A stretch of 64,000 bases of DNA, from contig OZ018416.1 in NCBI GenBank assembly GCA_963969595.1, positions 5,286,065 to 5,350,064 of the forward strand, written 5' to 3'. The position numbers and the translations under genes are program-made. Positions within the stretch are counted from its first letter, which is position 1, and each line of letters begins with the position of its first letter. Below are positions 32,591-45,725 of the stretch, piece after piece. Below the pieces are notes generated by a model, which did no database searches, was not told where the DNA came from, and saw nothing but the letters and a program-made list of their open reading frames with translations. This stretch comes from Neckera pumila. Lineage: Eukaryota > Streptophyta > Bryopsida > Hypnales > Neckeraceae.

Positions 32591-33514
32591 CCCCTAAAGG
32601 ACCGAGGTGATTTTCCTACCAAAAACCATTCAAAACTGTCATTTTTATTGCAAAGAGAAAAGAGTTTAAGAAATTGTTTTTTTTTGCATATCCAATTGTA
32701 AGATCTTATACTTGACTAGTATATAAATATGTGGAAGAAATTTCAGAAACTTTGACCTTGTAGATTGCAAGATATATGCACTTAAAGTGAAGAAAACAAG
32801 ATTTTTTCCACCTTGCTTGACTAGATTTTTTGGCTTTGAATCTTTTTAGTTCAAATTTATTGCACTATCAATTTTGATTTTCTACTTATCTATGTTGTGT
32901 AGTTGAGTTGAGAATCTACAAAAAAAATTTAGGAACAAAAACATTTAATTTCACTCATTAAAAAATTGTTAAGTAGAAGTGGATACAAGATTGAAGAAAA
33001 AACTAAATTGTTAATAGCTTTTTGGTGGAATTTAATCACAATAATTCCAATGGTGAGATTGTTCTAGCAAGAAAATGTAACCTTGTCTAACAAAAAAATT
33101 TAAGAAATTCTCAAAATTTCATTCAAAAATGAATTCTACAATTTATTTTTTCAAGAAGATGCTTTGATTGCCCGAAAAACTAAGATTGTCCATAACTTTC
33201 TCATTATTAGTCCAAATTGAATGAAACAAAGCTTCACATGTAGACAAAAATATAATCTTTGAGGAAAATAATCTGAAAAAAATTATTTTGACTTTTTGTG
33301 ATTTTTTTTGTGCTGCCCGCAAAATTCCAATTTTACTTATTGTGCCATAACTGTTGCTCCCAGGCATCAATTAAAATAAAAATTATATATTCGCAAAGAT
33401 CTCGCAAAAATACACAACCTCAAAAAATCCCAAAAAATATTACTAAAAATCAAGATCGTAAGAACCTGCCTGGATCCAAATTGTCCCCCGAGGGGACAAC
33501 CGGTCCTTTAGAGG
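32591..33514 (+). mobile_element. piggyBac-like non-autonomous element 7
   Basis: 924 bp bounded by TTAA at 32587-32590 and 33515-33518. Termini are CCCCTAAAGGACCGAGG and, inverted, CCTCTAAAGGACCGG. Its interior matches element 10 at 48027 in the same orientation over nearly its whole length. It is non-coding. Confidence 0.92.
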
Positions 33515-33518
33515 TTAA

Positions 33519-34970
33519 GGAGAGGCAGATGAAGACCAATAATGCTCACTAGTGGCCTTGTGCAATTTTCAATAGGGTGGATATGAAGCAAAAATTTCAT
33601 TGGTGTGGCAATGAGATAAATCTCTAAGTTAAGTGTAACCACACCTTAAATTGTACAGTTAAGCAAATCAGCATGATTCAACATGGTTTTCACTATTATA
33701 TTGAAAAAAAATTGTGGAATCCTATTGGTAGTCAAAAAGGAATTTTAGATCCTCTTAGAATGCATTTTTTGGATACCATGTGAATAAACTACGAATTTCC
33801 AAAGTACTAAAAATATGTGTACCTAAAAGCGATTAAAGAGTCATATAAATAGGGGGAGTACATTTTAGGCAAGAATATCCAATGTGCAATTTTAAAAAGC
33901 ATGCAATTTTAGGTGTAGTTACTTTACAAACTAGTATTAACTTAGTAAGTGCGGATCCACCTAACATAATTTAAATGAAAGAAGCTTTTGCTATAGTGGC
34001 ATGTTTTAATTAATTAAACAATCAAAGAAGTCAAATGACTCAATTCTCCTACATAGCGGTATTATTTTTTTATCAAAGCCTATTTTATTTCACTTCAATT
34101 AACAAGATAGTCTTATCAAATGTACTTCTTAATCCACTGTAAAAATTATGAGAATTCTAAATACTTAATACATTGTTGCAATTTTAAATTTCAAAATCCA
34201 ATTTCGAAACATTATGTGGTTGTTTTTTTCCAAATTTCTATTTCTAAAGTAATTTTGAAATTAAAATCAAATAATTGCTTCTCATTCCCATCTACAATTT
34301 GGTTAAAAAAATCAAACTACTATAGTAATGATGTAAATGATATGTTTTGTAGTACACATTAAATATTAAAAAATCACGCTAATTTGATTTTCCCATCTAT
34401 AAATATGAGTACATAAATAATTTCTATAAGACTTTTTTTCTATATTAAAAATGCCAAAATAAACTTTTTTAATTATTTCTGTGTTGAAATTAGTATAATA
34501 TGGAAAATTTGGTTTGAAAATTATATCCAAAGGTGTCATGGTTGTCAAAACTAAATTTTTTGCTTAAAATAGATTATTTGCCTAATTTATTGAAATTTGT
34601 ACTTCTTGTCTATCAATTGTTGATTTCATCTTCTCCTAGAATGAAAAGCAAATGCAAAATTAGGTAGTGGACATGTAGGGTTTCTATTGATGCTACAGCC
34701 AGCCGTTTTTTGGTTGATGAATCTTTCTATATAGGATAGAAGTGCAACTATACATCTTCTGAATTTTTCTGTGAAAAACAGAGGTCTTCTAAAATATGAA
34801 ATTCTGAGGATGAATAGTTGCACTTATGTCCTATTAGAAGGAATGCCATATTTAACTACTTTTGGACTTTGGAATGAATTCTGGACAAAACATCGTGAGA
34901 TCTCACAATGGGAATTTTGGGAGATCTGTCAAGACAAAAAATTTCAGCCCTGGAAGGGGCCACGAGAGCA
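33519..34970. other. Intergenic, no gene seen
   Basis: AT-rich with only composition-driven short open frames. Confidence 0.4.
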
Positions 34971-35145
34971 GGTGCAATAAGGGAATTTTTTTTTTTGTTT
35001 CAAAAAGTGAAATCCAACATGGCATGAGGGGTGCCACATCAGCGGCACAACAGACTTGAATCTTTTTTTAAATATTTTTTCCAAAAAAATACCTAAAAAA
35101 AGATTTTTTTTTTTTTTTTTTTTCTTAGTGTTCCATAATTGCACC
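34971..35145. mobile_element. Possible hairpin MITE
   Basis: ggtgcaataagggaa at the left is inverted as ttccataattgcacc at the right, with A/T-runs between. About 175 bp. No clear target duplication. Confidence 0.45.
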
Positions 35146-36094
35146 CCGAGGGTGCCTTAGTTAGATTCTGACAGCCCCTTTGAGGGTCAAAATTTTTTCT
35201 AATGAAATATTTGTATAGATCTCCAAATATTTTGTACTGGTCTTCTATAGATATCATGATGTTTTGCATTACCTCCTGATGATTAGGTTTTTTTCTCCCA
35301 ATGACCATTATTAATTCTGGACTTTTGAAAGTCTAGAAGTAGTTAAATGTGGCATAGGATTCTTTGCCATCCATCCAATAAAAAACATCCTCATAGGTGT
35401 TTAAGGATTAGAATTGTTCATCTTCAATCTTTCATTTAGATTTTTTGGAACAATATGGAATGGAATGGAATCAGATATTGGGTGGTAAATGGCTATAAGA
35501 AAATTTCAATTAGATTTCAGCTTAATTGCTTTTAAATTGGAAGAAAATTTGAAGGTAGAAAATTTTTGGCATTCTATTTTTTGAAGGTAAATCTTAACAT
35601 GACATATAATAATCACGCCAAATTTCAAAGCATTCAAGTATCTATATTATTGTGGAGAAGTATCTGAATTTTGTTTGTACGGTAATAGGCAAGTTACTCT
35701 ATATGATAAGGCAAGACAAATAGGCAACAATACTATTCCACACCATCTACTATAGAGCTAAGGCAATGATAGTGCATGCTACTAAATGTTATAGATGATC
35801 AAAAAAAAGATTTTGCTTAGGAAGAAATTAAGAAGGCAAGATACTAAACCCGTCCTTCAAATAGGGTGAATTTTATGTTCTAAAGGATAATTGTGGAAAA
35901 GAAACTATTTTATGATGTCTTAATTCTATGTTTTTTATCTTTCCTAGCTAATTGAAGCCTTTAATTGCAAATATGAATTCAAAAGTTGCAAATTTTATCA
36001 TATAGGACAAATAAAAAATCCTTGTATTTGTACAAAGGAAAATTCACCCTACTGGGCCTAGTTTGTAGGACAGGTTCAGCATCTTGTTAAGCCT
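35146..36094. other. Intergenic, no gene seen
   Basis: AT-rich sequence, no coding signal. Confidence 0.4.
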
Positions 36095-36400
36095 TGTAAC
36101 GGACATGCAAAATGGACATGCAACGGACATGCAAGACATGGCAAAAGAAGTTCAAAATATCAAAATTTTATATTAGAGTCCAAAAAGTACAAGCCAAGAG
36201 CTAGAGTCAAGAGCTAAGATCAAGAGAAGTGTTGTCAAAACTAAGGACTACTTCAGCCTTGACTCCTATAGATACTATCAACTAGGAGGTTTTTCCAAAA
36301 GCTTCCCCTACTTGTGAAGCTTCTTAGAAAACTTCCGCTACTTGGAAAGTTTCTTAAAAAGCTTCCTTTAACTACAAGCCTTTTGAAGAAGGTTCTAAAT
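36095..36400 (-). repeat. Dispersed repeat, probable gypsy LTR remnant (left copy)
   Basis: About 300 bp similar to 50049-50360 in the same orientation. It starts TGTAACGG (the other starts TATAACGG). Shared words are gagctagagtcaagagctaa, agaagtgttgtcaa, ctaggaggttyttcc and gaagcttctyrg repeats. The right copy is 0.4 kb upstream of the minus-strand gypsy gag, and the left copy is in direct orientation to it, as two LTRs would be. This assignment is inference. Confidence 0.5.
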
Positions 36401-37069
36401 TATCTCCGTAACATCACCTTCTTCTCTAGCAACAAGTTTTAAGAGGAGCACAAGTGACCCTTGTTCTACATTTGTAAAATATCAAGGATGCAATGAACAA
36501 TATTTGCAACATAAGCTGTTTATTAGTCTCTGAAAAAAGGTTGGACAGGGCCATTCAACTAGTGATTGTCACCATGATTTTTTTCTAGGTTTGTTGCTAA
36601 TGGACCATTTAAGCCTACCTGTCACCCATTCCTAGATAGAAGTCCATTTTAGAATATGGTCCGTTTTAGAGCACACTACCTTAGAATTAGAAGCCAAGGT
36701 ACTATCCAAAGCCAAACCATCTGCCATGAATGACAAAGGGGAGTCAATGAGGTGGTTTGAAATTGTAGGAAGTAGTTTACTTGCACTAGAACAGCATAGG
36801 CACACACCGAAAACTCACCAGGGACATCTAGGCTCCCATTGTACAAAGGCTACCAAGCCAGGCAGCTTCTTTGATCACTGCTGCAAGCTTCAAAAGCTCC
36901 TAGAAAACTCAAATTTTTACTTTTTTCACTTATTTTTTTCCTACTTGTCAAGTATAAGTATATCTTTCTATTTAACATTTGGATTTTCAATATCTATAAT
37001 TATATGATGGGAAAATTGATTCGAAGATGGCCTAGTGTATTGTCAAAAATTGGGACATTGTGGCCTTAG
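36401..37069. other. No gene recognised
   Basis: No domain visible. If the flanking repeats are LTRs this would be internal gypsy sequence, but no integrase motif was found. Confidence 0.35.
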
Positions 37070-37456
37070 AAGATTTTTTTGAATGTGTTCTGGGAGTTGG
37101 ATTGACTGGGGGATTGACTTGAAAATTGGTATGCATATGCCTAACTTCATTTTTAATAAGAAAAAAATTTAATTTCATGGTGTGTAGGGCAAAAATATTC
37201 AATACAAAGAGGTCAATGGCATCTGAAATTATGGGGCACATTGGGGAAAAAAAAACTTTCACTTTGAATGCAAATATCTCTCAATCCGTCTAGTGAAACC
37301 TCACAAAATTTTTACCACATCTTCTCATATAAGTTACATTGAAGATCCTATGGTTACATTTTATTTTAAAAAAATTCAAAATGTTGTCAATGAATGCATC
37401 AAAAAGGGTAGTTTTCAATGGTTCTGGAGCCAGAAAATGCCTTGGGGGTTTAGGGG
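37070..37456 (+). mobile_element. piggyBac-like element 8, left-truncated
   Basis: The right terminus ...gggtttagggg is followed by TTAA (37457-37460), and gaagatcctatggttacatt matches the interior of elements 1 and 12. No left terminus is found, and the start given is approximate. Immediately after its TTAA the gypsy pol frame begins. Confidence 0.65.
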
Positions 37457-37460
37457 TTAA

Positions 37461-38905
37461 AATCCCATCTAACTCTACATTTTTAGGACTTTCTTGGGGT
37501 GAAAAATATAATCCAATTGTAGACTGGAAGTCGCAAAACCTATTGTTTTCTCTAGAGATCTCGGCAACAGAATCTTCTCAAGCGCCCAGCCTATACTTGT
37601 ACAAGCCAAAGTCTTATTAAAGCAGCAAAAAAAAATCCCTATATTATTCATGCAACTCTGATGCGCGAAAACAACAATATTTTATTAAGTACCCCATTAC
37701 AATACCAAAATTTGGAGATGTATTTGAAAAAAAGAATGCCAACATTTTATTAGATCATTGACCATACGATTGCGTCATTGATCTTGAAGATAGAGCTTAG
37801 CTACCATTTGATTTGATCTACAACCTTTCACAAAATGAACTTTTGGCATTGAAGGAGTACATGGACGAAAATCTTGCAATAAAATTTATTTGACATTCCA
37901 AATCTCCAGCAAGAGCACCAATACTCTTTGTGAAGAAAAATGATGACTTTTTACAAATGTGCGTTTACTATTGTGGTTTGAACAAAGTAATAGTGAAAAA
38001 TCAAGATCTCTTGTCGTTGATATCTGAACTTTTCAGTCAACTTGGACAAACCCAAATCCGCACCAAAATTGATCTTTTTGGAGCATATAATCTGGTACTC
38101 ATAAAAAAATGGGACAAATGGAAGACAACATTCTGAACAAAATATAAACACTTCAACTACAATGTAATGCCGTTTGGACTTACAAATGCACTGGTTATTT
38201 TTCAACACTTGATAAATGATGTCTTTTGTGAGTTTTTGAATTTATTTGTCGTATGCTATCTTGACAACATCTTCATTTACTCCAAGAATATTGAAGAACA
38301 TAAGAGATACATAAAATTTGTGCTTCAAAGCTATAAGATGCTGGATTATATGTCAAATTAGAAAAAATGCCTATTCCATCAACCACAAGTGGATTTTTTT
38401 GAATACATAATTTTCAACAAAGGATTACTGATGGATCCAAAGAAGATTCAAGTCATCACAAACTGATCAACTCTTTAAATAGTACGTGATGTGCAGTGTT
38501 TTTTGGGGTTTGCCGACTTCTATTGGATCTTTATAAAAATTATTCTTAGGTAGTGGCTCCACTAATTTGACTAACATGCAAGGACAAGCTAGATTGGAGG
38601 CCTAAAGCAAAGAAAGTTTTTCAACACTTGAAGTCAGCCTTTATAACGGTCCCAATCTTGATTCATCTAGACTTTTCTACACCATTCTATACAACAATAG
38701 ATGCTTCAGATTTGCATTAGGAGCATTTCTTTTGCAAATGGGAGAAGAAATTGGACTTCACTAAGTTGCATTCTATTCAAGAAAATTTTCAACTGCTGAG
38801 AATAATTACGAGTTTCACGACAAAGAGCTCTTTGCTATATTTGATTCATATCAGGAATGGCGCAACTTAATTGATGCTCCCAATATTTGCAATGACATTC
38901 CACTA
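37461..38905 (+). pseudogene. Ty3/gypsy Pol fragment: protease end, reverse transcriptase, RNase H
   Basis: From the first base after the TTAA the plus strand reads the protease-end motif FLGLSWGEKYNPIVDWK. It continues with the pre-RT region, then RT motifs ILFVKKNDDF, CVYYCGLNKV, TKIDLFGAYNL, VMPFGLTNAL, and YLDN where active elements have YLDD. DPKKIQVI and the RNase H motifs TIDASDFALGAFLLQ and NNYEFHDKELFAI follow. Stops and frameshifts are scattered throughout. Similarity ends near 38905; integrase is absent. Its missing 5' half lies inverted at 47027-49666. Confidence 0.93.
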
Positions 38906-39011
38906 AATTAGCCTATACAAGTGTGACTGTCATGCCAAGATTGTATAAGTCAGTAAAAATGTAGAAATTGTACTCACATTGCCAGTGAATTCATTGCAAA
39001 TTCTTGTAGTA

Positions 39012-40351
39012 CTATTGGAAACAACCTTTTTGAAAGCACATCAATTTGTTGTCACATGTCAGACAGTACATCTTCGGCCTAATAAAAAGAGTGGACCCGT
39101 CATTGCAAACAACGCATGCCCTCCGGAAACTGCTGAACGCTTAATAACAAACGTGTGTCCGCCGTGGCAATGGAATGGCCTTGTTTCCTTGCATTTGTCC
39201 AAATAAATAATATATATGTTCACCAGGCTTGTGTCAATGACAAAGAAAAAAATGCAATGCCACCACTTATGCGAACGAGTTTGACAAGTGTACGATGCAC
39301 GCAACTGGTCTGCAACGTCAACCCCCCTCATGTACGTTGTATATTCCAAATGCATTGGTGATGTCTGTATTTGCTTGCGCATAGAACCACTTTGCCTTGG
39401 GACATATACCACTATAAACTTGCAAGGAAACTGCACTGGCTTTGCGTGTGTTGAAATAATCAAAACCGGTTTCTTGTCCTTCCAAACAATAGCGCATATG
39501 CGGCGAGATTCGTGCATTTGCCACTCCAAAGTGCCATGTGGCTCCCTATTGAATGACTTTATATTTTTTAGGACACTTAGAAGTCCTATCCCATTGCACC
39601 GAATAGTACCCGTGACATATGTCCCTTCTTCATACAGCGTTGTGAACAAAGGAATGCTTAGAAAAAAGTTGTCCATCACAATAAGATGGCCCCGGCCCTC
39701 AATTAGTGTCCCTAGTCGAAGCACAACATCATGAGCCAATCGTAGTGCCCCACTAGCTGCTAGACATAGTACATGGGCACCTTCATCAAGAATGGGATCT
39801 TTGCCGCAATATACTTCAAAATTCAAGACATATTTTGATTTTGCATTTGCCAAATACCAGACCTTCAGACCCCATTTTTGTGGTTTCTGTGGCATGTACT
39901 AGCATGCTGGGCAATAGGTCCCCTTGTACCTAATCATCATCTCATCCACCGTTGCAAGTTTTTCCAAACTCCATGCACTCTTGCAACTATCTCGAATTGC
40001 GGTCAACAACCACCAAATTTGGCCCATTTTGTCATATCTGGATCTAATTTTATTGCTCTCATACTCTGACGGATTTCTAACATGCAAACACCTAGTCAAA
40101 CTTGCAAACCGATTGCAGGACATCATGTCGCTAATAGTTGGGCAATGAAATACGGAGCCTTCCTTTTGCCAATACGTTCCAACATTGGGCTGCCTCCTCA
40201 TGCCCATATACAAAGTTATGGCAATAAAAACTTTCAACTCCGCTGTTGTTAGAGGATTCCAATCCTCTCCTCCAAAAGTTTTGCCATCTCGATGCAAAAA
40301 AGTGGCGTATTGATTTGTTTCAATGGCTATTTGGCAAAGAACCCCCTCAGG
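39012..40351 (-). pseudogene. piggyBac transposase, degraded
   Basis: On the minus strand the frame opens at 40351 after a ttag that could be a splice acceptor, and passes through the piggyBac core (DDE_Tnp_1_7): AIETNQYA, AELKVFIAITLYMGMRRQP, SRYDKMGQIWWLL, VDEMMIRYKG, PQKWGLKVWYLA. A single in-frame TAG (39899-39901) sits just before YMPQKP. The first catalytic Asp position reads Asn (YLANAKSKY); the second (VMDNFFLSIPL) and third (GVDVADQ) Asp are kept. Near 39105 a frameshift leads into the C-terminal cysteine-rich domain (CNDGS ... YCLTCD), ending at TAG 39012-39014. It cannot make active enzyme. No TTAA/CCCC ends were found directly around it. Confidence 0.93.
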
Positions 40352-40554
40352 CTAATATATCTCAAACAATTTTAGAAATGACGGAAAAACCCTCCAGATG
40401 CACTTGCATCCTCCTTATAATATGTGGTTTCTATGGCATGCACTTGCATCCTCCTTATAAAATGATGCCTGAAAATCAGATTGCCCTCCCCTCCAGCCCC
40501 AGCAAACTGTCTGTCACCAGAAAGAACAGTTCAGGGCCAGGGGAAGAGGGGAGG

Positions 40555-41269
40555 TCAAGGCCAACTGTTGGGCTGCCTTCCCCAACCCTGAAAACGCACA
40601 TGTTGGCCCGAGCTAAGGCTTTCCCCTCCCTCGGTCTGTCCGCCAGGTGGCAGGCTGGAGGTGTTGCAGACCCGGCCACTTGCAACGCCTATAGAGGGCG
40701 GCCTCCGTAATGGCAGGCGAGGGTCTGACGCCTCTCCCTTGGAGGTCATTGCCGCTCCCGTCAAGGTGCCTGACCAGAGATTGACGTTGCTCCCCTCTAG
40801 GTCGTCGCAGCTCCCGTCGTGGTCATCCCCGCTCTCCTGCAACTCTTCTCGTCGACGCTTTGGGACTGCAGCAAACCTCCGCCGCTTATGCATGGCGTCG
40901 TCTTTGACATACTCCTCGCCACCAAAAGTTGTTGACTTCTTCTGTGCATGTCGTTGCAGTGCGATGTTGAAGTAGTCGCTTGAATTGTGGAGCATCTCTG
41001 GCGGCCATAGAAGCTCTTCGAGTGACCTCACCTCCGGAAAAGCGTAATTGCCTTTGTCAAAGTCATCCTCCCCCAATTCTTCACAACTCGAATCTCGACC
41101 ATGAAGATCTTGGGAATGAGTCGTTGCTAAATTGTGGGTCAGCTTCTCCTATCTCCGCTGTGTCTGTGAAGTAGTCATCTGTGGGCGCTTCATTCCCACC
41201 CTTGAAATAAGTTGTATACAACCGGGCTCTAGTTTTTGTCGTGGATAAAATTCTAGCGAGTGTTAACAC
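40555..41269 (-). pseudogene. Possible N-terminal part of the piggyBac transposase gene
   Basis: Two adjoining open segments (41269-41081 and 41076-40555, different frames) are GC-rich and encode acidic, low-complexity protein with basic clusters (DDYFTDTAEIGEADPQ; KRRRFAAVPKRRREEL; SGDDHDGSCDD). PiggyBac transposases often begin with an acidic, poorly conserved region, and the position directly upstream fits. No splice junction was fixed. Between it and the core, a gcacttgcatcctccttata unit is repeated twice (about 40400-40465). Confidence 0.35.
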
Positions 41270-41750
41270 CTATAATCCAATTACGCCTTCCAAGCAATGG
41301 ATCTTTGATGTTGTTCCTATTCTTAGCTTTGCCCACTTCTATTTGCTATAAAAATCCAAAAGATGTTAGTATTGTTTGGCTGATTTTACTATGACTGGTT
41401 AGCAATCAAACTATGATCTGATATTAGTTTGCAAGCAAATAAATGGAATGGTATAATGTGTAGGGTTTATTTTATACTTCCCAAAATGGTGAAGAAAGCT
41501 GAAATTGACCTAAATCCCTAACGGATAATGGCTGATGAAGTTAGGACTAAATAATCTCTTAAAGCTTTATTACTTCCTCTACTTTTTTCCTTTCTAGGTA
41601 AATTTGATAAGTTTTTACTATTACTAACAAAAGATAAATTCAAGTTTACTTCTAGAATTAAATAGCTTTACCTTAGAGAGGTTATTTCTATATTTGTTAT
41701 GATAAAATAGAATTACTTCTAACTTCCTTGATGAAAGTTATTTGACGGAT
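41270..41750. other. Intergenic, no gene seen
   Basis: AT-rich, no coding signal, inside the inverted segment. Confidence 0.35.
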
Positions 41751-42035
41751 GAATTTTGACCATGTTGGTTCATCAAAATTCTTACGGAATTCTTTCTTAC
41801 CCTAAAGTTCTTAACTTTTGACTTTTTGGATAATTGTTATTTACTATTGAATTTTGACTGTGTCGGTTCATCAAAATTCTTACGTAATTCTTTCTTACTT
41901 TTTACTTCTAAGATTAAATGATTTTACTATCAAAGTTTAATTTTTATCTTACAGATAAAATAAAAGTACTTTTGACTTCTTTAATAAAAGTTGTTTTACG
42001 GATGAATTTTGACCGTTATCCGGTTCATCAAAATT
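41751..42035. repeat. Three spaced hairpin repeats
   Basis: gaattttgac ... ggttcatcaaaattctt occurs at 41751, 41849 and 42004. Each unit can fold (gaattttga with tcaaaattc). Spacing is 98 and 155 bases. Confidence 0.65.
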
Positions 42036-43322
42036 CTTCCATAATTTATTTTTTACTTTGGAAATTCAAAAACTACTTCTACTTCTATTTTTTTGTTTTT
42101 ACTTTTATCCTAGATTCTAAAATTCTTTAAAGATTCTATTAGGTAATTTTCTTTTGTCTTTCTACTTTTACTACTACTTTTTATTCAAGATAAATTTTGG
42201 TAATTTTTTGGTATGGTGAAATATAAGATTACGTTAAACTCTTACTAATCTTTGTGTTATTCTTCTATTGTAAATTTCAAAATTCCTTGGTGAATTATTT
42301 TTGGATGATTCTTTCTAAAGTGTTCTTAGTTTCTACTCTAAATTTAATTACTAGTAACTTTTGGGAATTTTATCCTATTTCTAATTGTAGATGTTTTCTA
42401 GAAAGCTATTCAAATTTTCTATTCAATTCTAAGCTCTAATTTTGATTTTTTGTGGTTCCTTATAATTTAAATTGCATTCCAACTCCCTAATTCTACGACA
42501 TTAATCCTACTTAACAATCCTAATTTAATTCACTAACTTGCACATTTAAATAATAATTGAAAGAAAGTTCTTTGAAAACTCACCTCGAAAATCGCGGATT
42601 TGATGATTCCATCCTTGTTTACCGTCATTGTGGTTTTGTTGTAGTCAAACGTGGCGTCCATGTCGTCTTTTCTTTTCTTCAAGATGGAAAAAAACCCAAT
42701 TTCTTTTGTATCTTCTTTCTTTTCTTTCTTTTTTATAATTTTTTCCTTTTCTGTGATATTTTGAAAATAAATCTAATCCTATCAAGTCTAATCTAATAGG
42801 ATTTTTTGCTAATGGTCCAAAAGTCAACCAAACTTAAAAATAAACTTGTCAAGGTTTTCCTACTAATACTAATTTGAGAACTTCTCCCAAAGTCAAACTA
42901 TTCTTTATTTTGTTTTTTCTCCTTCTTTTTCTTCTAATCTAATTATATCGATGGCTGAAAAGTCAACTATCTTTTGCAAGTGGAAATTTTAAAGCAACTA
43001 AACTCTATAACTACAATATCCCTCAATTTTGTGTTTAGTTTCCTTGCAACAATTTTGGAATTGAGAGTTTGCAGTTCATTAGCCAGATCAGTTCAAGCTT
43101 GAGTTTGAGGTTGTGAGCATCCAAAACGTGAGAATCCAAAACAAAGTGCAGAATGTGCCCAATTGAGTGAGGTTAATTAACTAGTGCTGGTCATACTAGG
43201 CGGTTGAAAATCAACCAGATTGACATGGGGGCCTTGTGGTTTGATATGCTTGGAGGTTTGAGTGCTTACTGGAGCCCTGCTTGGAGTCTGGTTCTTAACT
43301 GCTTGGAATTTCCAAACTCTAA
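42036..43322. other. Intergenic, no gene seen
   Basis: Pyrimidine- and T-rich stretch with no supported coding region. Confidence 0.4.
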
Positions 43323-43459
43323 GGGACGCTTATATCAAGAGGCCGGGCCAATTTCCTGTGTCAGAGACTCAAAATCCTCACTTGTGATTGGACAAAAGGC
43401 TGAAATTTGTGCAATCGGCCTCAAGGGGAATGGCCCGGCCTCTTGGTGTAAAGCGTCCC
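43323..43459. mobile_element. Tourist/Harbinger-type MITE
   Basis: 137 bp flanked by TAA at 43320-43322 and 43460-43462. Inverted ends are GGGACGCTTATATCAAGAGG on the left and GGGACGCTTTACACCAAGAG on the right, both continuing ccgggcca. A 3-bp TAA duplication and GG-starting ends fit PIF/Harbinger (Tourist) MITEs. Confidence 0.85.
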
Positions 43460-43462
43460 TAA

Positions 43463-45725
43463 TTTGCTTGGGAGGGTCAAAATCTGAAATTTGGTACTAG
43501 TCTCTCTGATAAGCTAAATTCTATTCTACTAATTTTTCAGAATTGCTCAGTATTCCTCTGGGATTATCTAGCAACAATTAGCTAAAACTATCCCCAAAAA
43601 TTTTCTTCTACAGTCTGGACCACTAGAGTCTAAGCTTGGTGTTCTAGAAATTAAAAAAAAAAAAAATATGGGCCCTCGGGCATCATCCCTGTGATTTGGT
43701 CTTTTTGTAAGTGATGTATGGTTCGGAACTGGATGTGCCCAATTAATCAACCAACCCCTAGACAGTCCAGTGGCCTACCATTGCAGCCTTTTGACTTGCC
43801 GTTGCGGGCTTCTGACCTGCGACTGCAACCTTTTTCCGACCTGCTCAGTCGGGCTGGCCTATTGGCTGGTCCGGCAGTTTGGAAAAATTGATTTTTCCTT
43901 CCAAAATTTTGGCCGTTGCTTGCCAATTTGGATCTCCTTCTAGGGACCCCTTTAATAAATAGAAATTGGAAAAAAGTTGTTAGTACAAGCGAAGCTTTGC
44001 CGTATCAGGAGATTAGCCCCAAAATTCTAATACTATAAAAAATGTTTAAAAACTTGAGATTTTGGCAATAGCTTCGCCGTATTAAAGGAATTAACCTTGA
44101 ATTTTGGGCAAATTCAAACAAAGGAATGGTTAGTACTTAACAACAAGAGCTTGGTTCCAACTCAAACGTCTTCAAAACAATAATGACACTCCTAAGGACC
44201 ACGTTTTCAAACGTCAAGGCTCTAGAGGGATGTTCTATGATATAAAGTCAAGATATCCCGCTCAAAGAGCTCGGTTAGAAGGGGTTAGAAACCACAATCA
44301 TTTAAAATACCAACAAAACACACGACAAATGAGTATTTCAAATCAATGCACCTCAAGCAAGCAAGCGTTTCAAGGGACCCCAATATCTTTGAAAGATGCT
44401 TCAAAACACAAGAATTGTTGATAATAAGCAAGCAAGAGATCAAATTGTAAAGGAAACAAGAAGTTTTGGTAAAAATACTAAATTTCAACAACACGGTCGC
44501 GTCTTGGCCGGAGTTTAACAAAATGAAAAATGGGTGCAACGATAGGGGAGGAGAGGGCCTTATATTCTCACTCAAGGCCCTCAACTTCCCTTCAAATACC
44601 TACTTCTACTCCTAGGTAAATCCAAATTAATTTAACTAAAATCCTACACTACTGTTGTGATCGCTCTAACTTTTGGAGAAATGCTCCAAACTCTAAACCG
44701 ATTGCGCCATTGTCTTTAGAAGACCCAAATTAGACCTATTATCCCATAGCCCCCTATTTTCAGGCCATTTTGTATATCAAAATCAACGTTTAACTTATCA
44801 ATAAAAAGGGAAAAAAATCCAATTGTTGGAGATGATTTTACTTTCAAGTTTTGACTAGCTAGGATTGTTGATAAGGTCCTAGATAGTAAGAAAAGAGTTC
44901 AAATTGACTCCAATCGGGCATCGTGAGCTCCTAGTGCACCGGTCAACTCAACGTATGTTTTGAAATCCGTTAAAAATCCGTTAACACCGCCGGTTTTGGT
45001 ACTTGTTGGAGTCGGAATGTAATAGAATTTGGTCGGGCACTTTATTAGCACTAAACATTGTATTTTAATTTTTAGTGGGATTTTACTGCCACTTCGGGAT
45101 TTTCTAGGAATTTCCCAATGCGTAAAAACATGGTTGACTTCCCAGGGAGTCATTTCCGCAGTTTGAAAAATTACAAAAAATTTTGGGCAACCTCTAGGAA
45201 GTTACCATGTGCAAGCTTATATCTTACTTTGCACTAATCAGAGGAGTGTCTAATTCAATATTTCTAGTTTAATTTCCATCCGAGGGGGAAATCATTCTGG
45301 ATATAGGGTTAATTCCCTCCCAAGGGGGGGAATCATTCTTGATCTAGGGAATCTAGCAATCAACCTTCACCGTTATACTCTTGGCATATTTCTTGGTTAG
45401 AACCGCCGTTCTTTGCTCGTGGATTGCTCGTAATCATGGTCCATGATTTTACCTGCATTGTCAAGGATTTCTTTCCTATCTTCTATTCTTTATCCTAAGT
45501 ATTCCACATGCCCTTCATAAGTCTATTTTTAGGTGGTTTTACGGTTTGGCCATCAAGGCTTAATACTATCCGAACCTTTAAACGTTCTCTCAAACACCTA
45601 AGTAGACCTAATATTAGCCCATAGAAGTGTTTAGAGTGTTTCCGGACTTCTTGGTCAAATTATACCGTATTCGTAGGGATTTCTTCCAAATACCATGTGA
45701 ATATACTTATACTATTTTTTTAACC
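43463..45725. other. No gene recognised
   Basis: Mixed AT-rich sequence. A small tandem duplication around gaatcattcttgatctaggg lies at about 45285-45350. No domain was found in the short open frames. Confidence 0.35.

Noticed and set aside
39155..39734. Plus-strand open frames opposite the transposase
   Set aside because: Shadow frames of the piggyBac transposase with no domain of their own.
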